This document shows, one piece after another, positions 17,744 through 26,313 of a stretch of DNA of 64,000 nt. The notes under the pieces are model-generated. The model ran no database searches. It saw only the letters and a program-made list of their open reading frames with translations, and had not been told where the DNA came from. Each line of letters begins with the position of its first letter. The first letter of the stretch is position 1. Origin of the DNA: Akkermansia massiliensis (GTDB lineage Bacteria; Verrucomicrobiota; Verrucomicrobiia; Verrucomicrobiales; Akkermansiaceae); contig NZ_CP072036.1 of assembly GCF_018847375.1 (NCBI RefSeq), positions 2,480,001-2,544,000 on the forward strand, written 5' to 3'. The translations under genes were made by a program, and so were the position numbers.

Positions 17744-18793
17744 TTATGGTTTGAAAATATGATTACCGCCCGTCGTTCGTTCAACAGAGCATTCTTCTTT
17801 TTTTTGCGGATCGACAAGAAATTTCTTAACTCTTATATAAAATTGATCGTTTGGCTTCCTGTCAATATGGAAACGTTGGTAAACAGTAGCAATATCGCAA
17901 ATCCCTTTCATGTCTGGGGATTTGAACGTCCTGAAAAGACATTTCCAGGTGAATTCATTGGGATAGGAATGCTTGTAAATGGGATTTCCTTGATCATCAA
18001 GGGACTTGATTTCATTCAAGATTTTCCGAGATATCTTACTTCGTATATGATCAGTTTTTTCGAAACGGTTTTCCTTGGTAATAATACAGTTACTGTCAGC
18101 ATCATGTTTTTCGGCAAGGCTTCCCACCGGACCTTCGAACCCTTTGTCTTTTTCGATAATCCTGACTCCAGCATAGCATACGTCAAGAGGATGAACTGAT
18201 ACTTGAAGTGCAGCGGAAGCTCCTGGAACATTACTACCGTTTTCAGGACAATCAGGTAAAGATACTCCTTTGAGGATGCCTCCCAGAGTTTCATGTTCTG
18301 CGGTGAGTTGTTCGGGAAAAACGACTTCGAATTCGATTGGCTCAGGAAGAGCTATTCCCTGCTGGGTTTGAACCTCTATAACAAGACCACCGGCTTGTTG
18401 AATTTGCTCTTTGCTGGTATAAGGGCTTATTTGGAAGGTTGCTGATTCTGGTTTATCCTTCTCATTGGTTAACTCTCCCATAATTAGTTCTTTTCCCTTT
18501 TTTACTTTCCATTGGATCTTCTCTTTTGGCTCCAGAAGGACATTCTTTTTACTGATTAGGGTTACTGTTACCTCTTCTCCAATGCCAATGCGTTTGCGCT
18601 CTTTGTCCTTTTCTTTTTCTTTCTCAGTAGCATCTTTATTACGTGCAATCCTGGCTGAATAGTTGGACGTTTCTGAGATGATTTCCATGATATTTTCTGA
18701 AGGTTCGGTGTCATCTGCGGCAAGCTGAAACACAAAACAGGAAGAAAAAATCATACCGTACAAAAGAGGAGAAGGTATTCTTATTTTCAACAT
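17744..18793 (-). CDS. Secreted or lipid-anchored protein of unknown function, AT-rich gene
   Basis: A 349-residue protein, first gene of the AT-rich pair. The N-terminus MLKIRIPSPLLYGMIFSSCFVFQLAAD is a signal peptide. FSSC could be a lipobox, but cleavage after LAA is as likely. A Lys/Glu-rich linker (KDATEKEKEKDKERKR) follows, then a region with an immunoglobulin-like feel (GEEVTVTLISKKNVLLEPKE, IQWKVKKGKELIMGE). The second half contains several cysteines (SLPDCPEN, HPLDVCYAG, DSNCIITK, FTWKCLFRT, MKGICDIATV) that may form disulfides. No known family is recognised. The short gap to the next gene suggests that both act together at the cell surface. Confidence 0.75.
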   Translation of the reverse strand: MLKIRIPSPLLYGMIFSSCFVFQLAADDTEPSENIMEIISETSNYSARIARNKDATEKEKEKDKERKRIGIGEEVTVTLISKKNVLLEPKEKIQWKVKKGKELIMGELTNEKDKPESATFQISPYTSKEQIQQAGGLVIEVQTQQGIALPEPIEFEVVFPEQLTAEHETLGGILKGVSLPDCPENGSNVPGASAALQVSVHPLDVCYAGVRIIEKDKGFEGPVGSLAEKHDADSNCIITKENRFEKTDHIRSKISRKILNEIKSLDDQGNPIYKHSYPNEFTWKCLFRTFKSPDMKGICDIATVYQRFHIDRKPNDQFYIRVKKFLVDPQKKEECSVERTTGGNHIFKP

Positions 18794-19024
18794 AAGTCAT
18801 GAACTATAAAGGAAATAAAATAATGGTGCAGGAAATAATCATGTCAAACATTTTTTATGAGAAGAATAACGAACCAAAAACACGTCGTCAGATGAAAGAA
18901 TAAAAGAGTTTTCAGAAATTTTCCTGATAGTTGCTTGCCATAAATGAGGCGGCTAGGTTGTGTTCATTTTTTGAGACCATTTTATTATTTGTTAGAGTTG
19001 ATCTTGAAGTATGATTCTTAGAGA

Positions 19025-19408
19025 TTGTTTGTTAATTATTTCAGTGTTGCAGCTAAAAACACGGTGGAAGGAGTGCTGTTCCGTCCATCCCCGCCCGTAG
19101 GTTTCGGTGTATCTGCCCTTGCAAATAAAACATTGACCCGCCGAGAGGGAAACTCTATCCTGAAAGCCTCATTCAACCGGAGGAAGATTACAGCCGTGGA
19201 GGACGATATTATTTGCACAGAAAAAATCATTGCGGAACGCAAGACGTTCTTTCTTGATCTCAAACAGAATGCGCGCGGCAAAGTGGTGCGTATTACGGAA
19301 AAGGTGAGTTCCAACCGGGACCGGATCATGGTTCCCGCGGAAATTCTGGATGATTTCATCGCCGCTCTCCAGGATATCCGGGAAACGCTGAAGCAGCAGG
19401 GGGAATAA
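19025..19408 (+). CDS. PUR-domain (DUF3276-like) nucleic-acid-binding protein
   Basis: The C-terminal about 70 residues fit the PUR fold found in Pur-alpha, Borrelia BpuR and the bacterial DUF3276 family: a beta-rich stretch IICTEKIIAERKTFFLDLKQ, then GKVVRITEKVSS, then MVPAEILDDFIAALQDIRETL. These small proteins bind single-stranded DNA or RNA. The start is uncertain. The frame opens with TTG at 19025, and later in-frame alternatives are GTG at 19064 or 19073 and TTG at 19133. The first 50 residues do not look like the family, so the true start is probably downstream of 19025. A terminator overlaps the stop codon. Confidence 0.6.
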   Translation: MFVNYFSVAAKNTVEGVLFRPSPPVGFGVSALANKTLTRREGNSILKASFNRRKITAVEDDIICTEKIIAERKTFFLDLKQNARGKVVRITEKVSSNRDRIMVPAEILDDFIAALQDIRETLKQQGE

Positions 19409-19423
19409 ATCCCCCTGTTTTTT
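19397..19423 (+). terminator. Rho-independent terminator overlapping the stop codon
   Basis: CAGGGGGA (19397-19404) pairs perfectly with TCCCCCTG (19410-19417), with a 5-nt loop, followed by six T's. The stop codon of the PUR-like gene lies in the loop, so the stem uses its last codons. Confidence 0.8.
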
Positions 19424-19658
19424 CTTCTTTTTAACGATAGCGGGGCTGTGGCTGTCCCGCATTTTTCAGGTATCCGGATAGGTGAATATCCGGCAGGCAA
19501 AAAGTTGCTTTGTCTGAATTAGGCGTTGTCAAAAATAAAAAAGGGAGTATTTTTGCTTCCCGGTTTTGCCGTCCCCTTATCTCTGTATTCCGGCGCATGC
19601 TGCGTTCCGGAGGCGCGGGGGGCGGAATGTTTATGGCAACCATTAGTATTTCAGACAC

Positions 19659-20735
19659 ATGACGACACAACAGGAATTGACTCCGGAGCTGATACGGGCC
19701 GCGCTGACCACGGTTAAATTCCCGGGTTTCAGCCGCGACATCGTATCCTTCGGGCTGGTGAAGAAGATCGACATTGACGCTGAAAACAACGTCACGATTG
19801 ATTTGGTGATTGAGAGCAAGAATGCGGATATTCCCCGTTACATTTTTGAAGGCGTCCACGGCGTGATGAAGCATTTGCCCGGCGTGAAGCATTGCGACGT
19901 CAACATTGAGCACAAGGCCCCGGAAGCCAAGAAGGGAATCAACGATGACCCCTCCACCTGGAAATCCTCCGTTCCCGGCGCCAGGCATGTGATTGCCGTG
20001 GCCTCCGGCAAGGGAGGGGTGGGCAAATCCACCGTTTCCGCCAACCTGGCGGTGGCCCTGAGCAAGCTGGGCTATTCCGTGGGCTTGGTGGACCTGGACA
20101 TTTACGGCCCTTCCATGTCCCTGATGTTCGGCACCAAGGAACGTCCCGGCGCCAATGAGAATGACGAATTTCTTCCGGTAACGGCCCATGGCGTGAAGCT
20201 CCTTTCCATGGGGCTGCTGATTAACGAATCCGATCCTGTGGCGGTGCGCGGCCCCCTGGCGACGCGCTACGTGCAGCAGTTCCTGCGCAACGTGGCGTGG
20301 GGGGACGTGGATTTCCTGATTCTGGACCTGCCGCCCGGCACCGGAGACATTCAGCTCACGATTGTCCAGACGGCTGAACTGGATGGCGTAGTGGTGGTCA
20401 CCACCCCGCAGGAGGTCGCGTTGATTGACGCCCGCAAGGCCATCGGCCTCTTTGAACGGGTGGAAACCCCCATTCTGGGCGTGATTGAAAACATGAGTTA
20501 TTTCCAATGCCCTTCCGACGGCAAGATTTACCACATCTTTGGCGAAGGCGGCGGCGAGCGGGAAGCTGCCAAGCTGGGCGTGCCCCTCCTCGGCAAGATT
20601 CCGCTGGACATCGCCACCCGCTCCGGCGGGGACGAAGGCCGTCCTGTAGCTCTGGAAGACCCTGAGCAGAACCCGGTTTCCGCCGCGTTCCGCCAGGTGG
20701 CTGAACAATGCGCCCGTGTGGTGCTTGACCGCTGA
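19659..20735 (+). CDS. mrp: Mrp/ApbC/NBP35 family P-loop ATPase, iron-sulfur carrier
   Basis: A 358-residue cytoplasmic protein. Residues about 8-90 are a MIP18/DUF59 domain. The deviant Walker A motif ASGKGGVGKSTVSANLA starts near residue 115, followed by VDLDIYGPSM and LILDLPPGTGD. Mrp proteins dimerise and carry a labile [4Fe-4S] cluster to target enzymes. The bridging-cluster motif is usually CxxC in a context like SYFxCPxC; here it reads SYFQCPSDGK, so the second cysteine is absent. The clusterless or single-cysteine state also occurs in other Mrp proteins, so function is plausible but altered. Gene boundaries are clear. Confidence 0.9.
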   Translation: MTTQQELTPELIRAALTTVKFPGFSRDIVSFGLVKKIDIDAENNVTIDLVIESKNADIPRYIFEGVHGVMKHLPGVKHCDVNIEHKAPEAKKGINDDPSTWKSSVPGARHVIAVASGKGGVGKSTVSANLAVALSKLGYSVGLVDLDIYGPSMSLMFGTKERPGANENDEFLPVTAHGVKLLSMGLLINESDPVAVRGPLATRYVQQFLRNVAWGDVDFLILDLPPGTGDIQLTIVQTAELDGVVVVTTPQEVALIDARKAIGLFERVETPILGVIENMSYFQCPSDGKIYHIFGEGGGEREAAKLGVPLLGKIPLDIATRSGGDEGRPVALEDPEQNPVSAAFRQVAEQCARVVLDR

Positions 20736-20858
20736 ATGTCCGGACGGGGCAGGAGGCCCCGGTCCGGTTGATACCCTTAACCTTGAAGCCGGGTTGGAGC
20801 CTGTCGCTCCGGTCCGGCTTGTTTGCCGGCATGTTCCGGCTCCCTGAAGGAGGAATGC

Positions 20859-22253
20859 ATGGAAGGAAAGAAAGAAATGAATAAGACGTGGAATTTGAAG
20901 GAGATGAAAAAACTGATACCGCTAGCCCTCCCGGTGCTGGTGGTCAACCTCTCCATTGTGGGCATGGGAGCGGTGGACGCCATTGTGGCCGGGCGCGCCG
21001 GAGTGACGGACATGGCCGCCGTAGCGCTGGGGTCTTCCGTGTATCTGCCTGTAGCGCTGTTCGCCTGCGGCGTGCTGATGATCATCGGCCCCGTGATTGC
21101 CAACATGCGGGGGAAAAGCCATGAAAGCCGCGTGGGTTACATGACCAACCACGGCTTGTGGCTGGCGCTGATGCTCAGCCTGGTTTCCATGCCGGTCATT
21201 TATGTGCTGAGAAACGTGTTCGGCTGGATTTCCGATGACGTCGCCATGTGCCAGATGGCTTCCGCCTACATGTTCGCCATTATGTGGGGACTGCCCGCCA
21301 ACCTGGGATTCGTGGCCCTCAAGAGCCTGAACGAGGGGTCCAACATGACCCGGCCCGCCATGTACGTGGGGCTGTGCGGCCTGCTGCTCAATATCCCGCT
21401 GAACTACATCTTCGTCTTCGGCCTGTACGGTTTTCCCCGCATGGGCGGAGCGGGGTGCGGCGCGGCCACGGCAGTCATCTTCTACATTGAATTCCTGCTG
21501 ATGTTCCTGCTGGTCTACCTCAATCCCAAGCACAGGCCGTACCGCAGGCACATCGTTTCCTGGCGGCGTCCCACGCCTTCCGTCATCACTCACCTCATGC
21601 GGCTCGGCGTGCCGATCGGCGTTTCCCAGTTGTGCGAGGTGATGCTCTTCTGCGCGGCCGCGCTGGTGCTGGCCCCGCTGGGAGAAACGCAGGTGGCCAG
21701 CCACCAGATTGCCGGGAACGTGGGCGGCCTGGTCTTCATGCTTCCGCTCTCCGTAGGTCTGGCGGCCTCCATCCGCGTGGCGTACCACCACGGCAGGAAG
21801 GACCTGGCGGGCACCAAATCCGCCGTCCTGTCCTCCTATGTGCTGGTGCTCACCATCTGCCTGTGCACCTTTGGCGGCATCACCCTGTTCCGGGAGCAGA
21901 TCGTGCACTTGTACAATGATTCGGAGATGATTGTCAGCACGGCTTCCGTCCTGCTGATTCTGGCGGCGGCCTACCAGCTTCCGGACTGCCTCCAGGTGCT
22001 CTCCGTCGGGGTGCTGAGAGGCTTCCGGGACACGGCTTCCATCACCGTCATCACCTTCTTTTCCTACTGGATCGTCGGGTTCCCGGTGTGCTACATCCTG
22101 GCCCGTACCAACTGGATTGTTCCGGCTATGGGCGCGCGCGGCATCTGGATAGGGTTCATCATCGGCTTGTCCGTGGCTGCCGTGCTTCTGCTCTGGCGGG
22201 TAAGGCGGACCACCAGACGGGAGTTCGCCCTGATGAGGCAGGAAGGAGAATAG
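20859..22253 (+). CDS. MATE-family multidrug/sodium antiporter (NorM type)
   Basis: A 464-residue integral membrane protein with about 12 hydrophobic helices and the two-lobed MATE pattern. LALPVLVVNLSIVGMGAVDAIVAG in TM1 is followed by MAAVALGSSVYLPVALFACGVLM; the second half restarts with MRLGVPIGVSQLCEVMLFC and ASHQIAGNVGGLVFMLPLSVGLA. The ATG at 20859 is chosen because AAGGAGG lies five bases upstream, one of the few strong ribosome sites in the window. An earlier in-frame TTG at 20823 is rejected. It probably exports cationic drugs or metabolites in exchange for Na+ or H+. A bulged terminator follows. Confidence 0.92.
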   Translation: MEGKKEMNKTWNLKEMKKLIPLALPVLVVNLSIVGMGAVDAIVAGRAGVTDMAAVALGSSVYLPVALFACGVLMIIGPVIANMRGKSHESRVGYMTNHGLWLALMLSLVSMPVIYVLRNVFGWISDDVAMCQMASAYMFAIMWGLPANLGFVALKSLNEGSNMTRPAMYVGLCGLLLNIPLNYIFVFGLYGFPRMGGAGCGAATAVIFYIEFLLMFLLVYLNPKHRPYRRHIVSWRRPTPSVITHLMRLGVPIGVSQLCEVMLFCAAALVLAPLGETQVASHQIAGNVGGLVFMLPLSVGLAASIRVAYHHGRKDLAGTKSAVLSSYVLVLTICLCTFGGITLFREQIVHLYNDSEMIVSTASVLLILAAAYQLPDCLQVLSVGVLRGFRDTASITVITFFSYWIVGFPVCYILARTNWIVPAMGARGIWIGFIIGLSVAAVLLLWRVRRTTRREFALMRQEGE

Positions 22254-22277
22254 GCAGGGGAGGAAAAAACAGTGTTC

Positions 22278-22315
22278 AATCAGGAGGGAAGATTTCCCTT
22301 CCTGATTCTGTTTTT
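22278..22315 (+). terminator. Terminator after the MATE gene, overlapping a convergent gene end
   Basis: AATCAGGAGGG (22278-22288) pairs with CCCTTCCTGATT (22296-22307) with one bulged base, followed by CTGTTTTT. The left arm contains the stop codon of the convergent PH-domain pseudogene. Confidence 0.6.
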
Positions 22316-22843
22316 CAGCAGGTCCGCAACCTCTCCGGGTTGCGGTACGTTCTCAATAATGAATTGCCTGCGCCTGCCGTATCCCAGAATGAGATGGCCC
22401 GTGCCGTTTTTGTGCAATTTCTGGTGCACGTATTTCAATTTGCGGATAGGATAGGTCCGGACTGTCTCCGTGATGAACAGCGTGTTGGGCTTGATGATGG
22501 TGATCAGTCTCCGGTTCGTCACGGCATAAAGGCTGTTCCGTCTGCGCGGGCGTTCCAGCCACGGGGCCGCCAGAAAGTTAATTAAGAAAATCAGGAGAAT
22601 ATAGGAAACGGGAAGTGAGGCCAGGAGCAGAAGCAGGAACGCCAGGCCTGAGTGTGACCATACCCATCTTGTTCCCGTCATGAACACGGCCAGCAGCATG
22701 CAGCCTTGCAGCAGCCGTTTTACGACGGTCCAGGTTCAGAGGCGTTCTTCCGGATGTGCCGTCCACAGGATTTCCTCTCCCGCCTGAAGCTTTGCGGACA
22801 GAATTTCTTCCGGGGAACGGATGGGGCGGGGATGGCGGCTCAC
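22280..22843 (-). pseudogene. PH-domain membrane protein gene interrupted by a stop codon
   Basis: In one continuous minus-strand frame, a GTG at 22841-22843 opens about 35 codons ending ...AGEEILWTAHPEERL. An in-frame TGA stands at 22736-22738, and the frame then continues TWTVVKRLLQGC into a 139-residue open frame from the ATG at 22699. The joined protein has the normal layout of bacterial PH-domain (bPH2-like) proteins: an N-terminal L..GE.ILW..HP motif, two hydrophobic helices, then YAVTNRRLITIIKP. A nonsense mutation (for example CGA to TGA) explains this best. The downstream part could still be made from the internal ATG as a truncated protein. A sequencing error or stop-codon readthrough cannot be excluded. 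Confidence 0.7.
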
Positions 22844-23122
22844 GGCAGGATGGTATAGGAAAGAAGATAAACCGTCAAACGTACTGTTAGTTAAGGCATT
22901 GATTCATGGGTGGAAGGAATTGCCGGAGGATGGAAGAGAAAAAATGATTCCCATTTTTTAAAGGTTGAAGGCCTGGAAACGTGGAGATCGTAGAAGGTTG
23001 CCAGGCGTTGGACGGGATGAAGAATATTCCCCAAGGTATTCGGCAAAGACATTTTCCGCAGGGTGGAACATTTTCAATAGCAATATTCTGCCGCATGTCT
23101 GGTCTTTTTCTGCCGTTTTCCC

Positions 23123-23150
23123 TTGTGGAGAAAAACAGTTCTTTTATACT
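23123..23150 (+). promoter_or_regulatory. Candidate promoter of the hexuronate operon
   Basis: TTGTGG (23123-23128) and TATACT (23145-23150), spacer 16 bp, place the transcription start about 25 bases before the kdgK ATG. It is the only promoter-like pair I see in the 337-bp gap 22844-23180, which otherwise shows no gene and no clear operator. Confidence 0.4.
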
Positions 23151-23180
23151 AAGCAGAACCGTACCATTTGATGCTTTTAT

Positions 23181-24275
23181 ATGTCTTTAACTATTAAATC
23201 AGAACAGGAATGCCGCTGGGACATTGCCTCCCTGGGTGAAGTGATGCTGAGGCTGGACCCCGGAGAAGGGCGCATCCATACCACCCGTTCTTTCCGCGTG
23301 TGCGAGGGCGGAGGGGAATACAACGTAGCCCGCGGGCTAAGGCGCTGCTTCAGGATGCGCGGCGTTATCGTTACCGCCATTTGCGACAACCCGGTAGGGC
23401 GTTTGCTGGAAGACTGCATGCTCCAGGGCGGCCTGGACATGGATTACGTGTCCTGGAAGCCGTTTGACGGCATTGGCCGCGATTGCCGCGTGGGTCTGAA
23501 CTTTACGGAGCGCGGCTATGGAGTGCGCGCCGCCGTGGGCTGTTCCGACCGCGGCCTGAGCGCCGCCTGCCAGATGAAGCCCGGCGAGGTGGATTGGGAT
23601 GCCTTGTTCGGCAGGGACGGCGTACGCTGGTTCCATACAGGCGGCATTTACGCGGGCCTTTCGGAAACGACCAGCGCCGTGGTGCAGGAAGCCGTGCAGG
23701 CCGCCCGCAGGCACGGGAGCATCGTTTCCTATGACTTGAATTACCGCCCCTCCCTCTGGAAGAGCATCGGGGGGCAGGCCCGTGCGCAGGAGGTGAACCG
23801 GGCCATCGCCCCCTTTGTGGACGTGATGATCGGCAATGAAGAGGATTTCCAGGCGTCCCTGGGACTTTCCATTGAAGGGAGCACGGAGGATTTTTCCCGC
23901 ATTGACCATGAGTCCTACCGCCGGATGATCCGCCGTGCCGTCAAGGAGTTCGGCTTCAAGGCCGCGGCTACTACGCTGCGCGTGGCCCGAACGGCCACGC
24001 TGAACGACTGGGCGGCCATGCTGTATTACGACGGTGAATTTTATGATTCCGTTTCCTTCCCGAACCTGGAAATCCTGGATCGCGTGGGGGGCGGGGATTC
24101 CTTTGCCTCCGGCCTGATTTACGGCCTGCTGTCCGGCAAGGGGCCTCAGTACGCCGTGAACTGCGGCTGTGCCCACGGCGCGCTGGCCATGACCACTCCG
24201 GGGGATACCTCCACGGCCACGCTGGCGGAAGTGGAAAAAGTGATGAAAGGCGGAACCGCCCGCGTGGACCGTTAA
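23181..24275 (+). CDS. kdgK: 2-keto-3-deoxygluconate kinase (PfkB family)
   Basis: A 364-residue sugar kinase, first gene of the hexuronate operon. DIASLGEVMLRLDPGEGRI with the following GGGEYNVARGL is the substrate-binding start of PfkB-type KDG kinases. The C-terminal DRVGGGDSFASGLIYGLL holds the catalytic aspartate and the anion hole. It phosphorylates KDG to KDPG with ATP. The assignment to KDG rather than another sugar is supported by the neighbours: mannonate dehydratase makes KDG and the aldolase downstream splits KDPG. It runs 19 bp before the uxuA fusion gene on the same strand. Confidence 0.9.
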   Translation: MSLTIKSEQECRWDIASLGEVMLRLDPGEGRIHTTRSFRVCEGGGEYNVARGLRRCFRMRGVIVTAICDNPVGRLLEDCMLQGGLDMDYVSWKPFDGIGRDCRVGLNFTERGYGVRAAVGCSDRGLSAACQMKPGEVDWDALFGRDGVRWFHTGGIYAGLSETTSAVVQEAVQAARRHGSIVSYDLNYRPSLWKSIGGQARAQEVNRAIAPFVDVMIGNEEDFQASLGLSIEGSTEDFSRIDHESYRRMIRRAVKEFGFKAAATTLRVARTATLNDWAAMLYYDGEFYDSVSFPNLEILDRVGGGDSFASGLIYGLLSGKGPQYAVNCGCAHGALAMTTPGDTSTATLAEVEKVMKGGTARVDR

Positions 24276-24294
24276 CCCTTTAATTCTTCCTGAC

Positions 24295-26295
24295 ATGATT
24301 GAAAGCTGGAGATGGTACGGTCCAAGTGATCCTGTGACGTTGAGGGACATCCGCCAGGCCGGAGCCGCGGGCATTGTGACGGCCCTGCATGAAGTGAAGT
24401 GCGGGGAACTCTGGACGCGGGAGGCCGTGGCCGAACGCGCGCGGATGGTTGAAGAAGCAGGGATGAAATGGGTGGTGGCGGAAAGCATTGCCGTCCATGA
24501 AGACATCAAGACGCGTTCGGGAAACTGGAAGCATTATCTGGAGGTTTACAAGCAGAGCCTCCGCAACCTGGCCGCAGGAGGCGTGAAAGTGGTGTGCTAC
24601 AATTTCATGCCCGTGCTGGACTGGACGCGTTCCGACCTGGCTTTTCCGCTGGAGGACGGCAGCAGCGTTTTGAAGTATGACGCCGTCCGCGTGGCCGCGT
24701 TTGACCTATTTATTCTGGAGAGGGCGGGGGCAGCGGACAATTACGCGCCGGAAACGGTTGCGCGCGCCCGCGAACTTTTCCAGTCCATGGACGGAGACGC
24801 CCGCAAGGCGCTGGCGGATTCCATCCTGCTGGGCCTGCCCGGCACGGTGGATGACCTGACGCCGGAGCAGTTCAGGGAAATGCTCAAACGCTACGAGGGC
24901 ATTGACGATGCGCAATTGCGTCGGAACCTGTATGACTTTCTGAATGAAATCATGCCCGTGTGCGAGGAAACGGGCATCCGCATGGCCATTCATCCGGATG
25001 ACCCTCCCCGCCCCATCTTCGGCCTTCCCCGCATCATGAGTGATGAGGAGGACATGCGCCAACTGGTGCGGGAGGTTCCCTCCATGCATTCCGGCTTCAC
25101 GCTCTGCACCGGCTCCCTGGGCGGCCTTTATTCCAATGCGCCGCACCTGCTGATGGAGGAGTTTGCGGACAGGGTGTATTTCGCCCACTTCCGCAATACG
25201 GTGTTTGACGCGGATCATGAAAGCTTCCGGGAATCCGGTTCCCACCTTTGCGGCCATACGGACATGGCCTATGCCATGCAGTGCCTGCTGGACGAGGAAG
25301 CCCGCCGCAAGGCCGCGGGATGGCCGGACTGGCGCATTCCGGTGCGCCCGGACCATGGGAAGCTGATGGACATTGACCTGGAGAAGCACTGCTATGCCGG
25401 GTATTCCTACGGCGGCCGCGTGATCGGCCTGGCGGAACTGCGCGGCCTGGCGATGGGGCTCCAGTCCTTCCGTCCGCTGGCGGGAAAAACCGCTGTCGTG
25501 ACCGGGGCCGCGGGCGTGCTCTGTTCCGTGATGGCCCGTGACCTGCTGAAGGCCGGGGCCAGTGTGGCCCTCCTGGGCCGTACCCGCTCCAAGCTGGAAG
25601 ACCTCCAGCGGAAGCTGGCGGAGGAAGGTCTGGGCCGGACGCTGGTGCTGGCTGCGGACGTGCTGGACAAGGCCGCTCTGGAACAGGCCTGTTCCCGCGT
25701 GAAGGAAGAATGGGGAAGGCTGGACATCCTGGTGAACGGCGCGGGCGGCAATGACCCGCGCGGAACCAGCCCGGCGGAGCAATGCATGCCGGACACTCCG
25801 GCGGATCAAGGCTTCTTCGGCATGGACATGGAGGGCTTTGAGTACGTGAACCGCCTCAACATGATCGGCACCATCCTGCCTTCCCAGGTGTTCGGGGAAC
25901 TGCTGGCCGCCTCCGGCGGGTGCATCGTCAACATCTCCTCCATGGCTGCCTTCCAGCCTCTCACCAAGGTGGGCGCGTACGGAGCCGCCAAGGCCGCGGT
26001 GGACAATTTTACCAAGTGGCTCGCTACGCATCTGGCCCCGCTGGGCGTCCGCGTGAACGCGATAGCCCCCGGGTTCTTCATCACGGAGCAGAACCGCTTC
26101 CTGATGATGGAAAAGGACGGGGCAACCCCCACGCCGCGCGGCCGCAAAGTGCTTGCCAAGACTCCCATGCACCGTTTCGGTGAGCCGGAGGACCTCTGCG
26201 GGGCGCTCCGCTTCCTCGTTTCTCCTTCCGCCTCCTTCGTGACGGGCATCATCATTCCCGTGGACGGGGGCTTTCTGGCCTATTCCGGAGTATAA
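24295..26295 (+). CDS. uxuA: Fusion of mannonate dehydratase (UxuA) and an SDR mannonate/fructuronate oxidoreductase
   Basis: A 666-residue two-domain enzyme. Residues 1 to about 385 are mannonate dehydratase: RWYGPSDPVTLRDIRQ, IVTALHEV, CYNFMPVLDWTR, MAIHPDDPPRPIFGLPRI, and the metal-site HFRNT and PDHGKLM. Residues about 395-666 are a short-chain dehydrogenase: nucleotide motif VTGAAGVLCSVMARDLL, NGAGGND, and the catalytic Ser-Tyr-Lys set in NISSMAAF and YGAAKAAVDN. The SDR half resembles Bacillus YjmF-type mannonate oxidoreductase, so one chain would reduce fructuronate to mannonate and dehydrate it to 2-keto-3-deoxygluconate. In E. coli these are separate proteins, and UxuB is from the unrelated mannitol-dehydrogenase family. 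The fusion junction is read straight from the frame, with no frameshift. Confidence 0.9.
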   Translation: MIESWRWYGPSDPVTLRDIRQAGAAGIVTALHEVKCGELWTREAVAERARMVEEAGMKWVVAESIAVHEDIKTRSGNWKHYLEVYKQSLRNLAAGGVKVVCYNFMPVLDWTRSDLAFPLEDGSSVLKYDAVRVAAFDLFILERAGAADNYAPETVARARELFQSMDGDARKALADSILLGLPGTVDDLTPEQFREMLKRYEGIDDAQLRRNLYDFLNEIMPVCEETGIRMAIHPDDPPRPIFGLPRIMSDEEDMRQLVREVPSMHSGFTLCTGSLGGLYSNAPHLLMEEFADRVYFAHFRNTVFDADHESFRESGSHLCGHTDMAYAMQCLLDEEARRKAAGWPDWRIPVRPDHGKLMDIDLEKHCYAGYSYGGRVIGLAELRGLAMGLQSFRPLAGKTAVVTGAAGVLCSVMARDLLKAGASVALLGRTRSKLEDLQRKLAEEGLGRTLVLAADVLDKAALEQACSRVKEEWGRLDILVNGAGGNDPRGTSPAEQCMPDTPADQGFFGMDMEGFEYVNRLNMIGTILPSQVFGELLAASGGCIVNISSMAAFQPLTKVGAYGAAKAAVDNFTKWLATHLAPLGVRVNAIAPGFFITEQNRFLMMEKDGATPTPRGRKVLAKTPMHRFGEPEDLCGALRFLVSPSASFVTGIIIPVDGGFLAYSGV

Positions 26296-26313
26296 CCGCC
26301 AACGTTTGCCGCC

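Noticed and set aside
20740..20767. GC-rich imperfect hairpin after mrp
   Set aside because: A bulge in the stem and no T-run; too weak to call a terminator.
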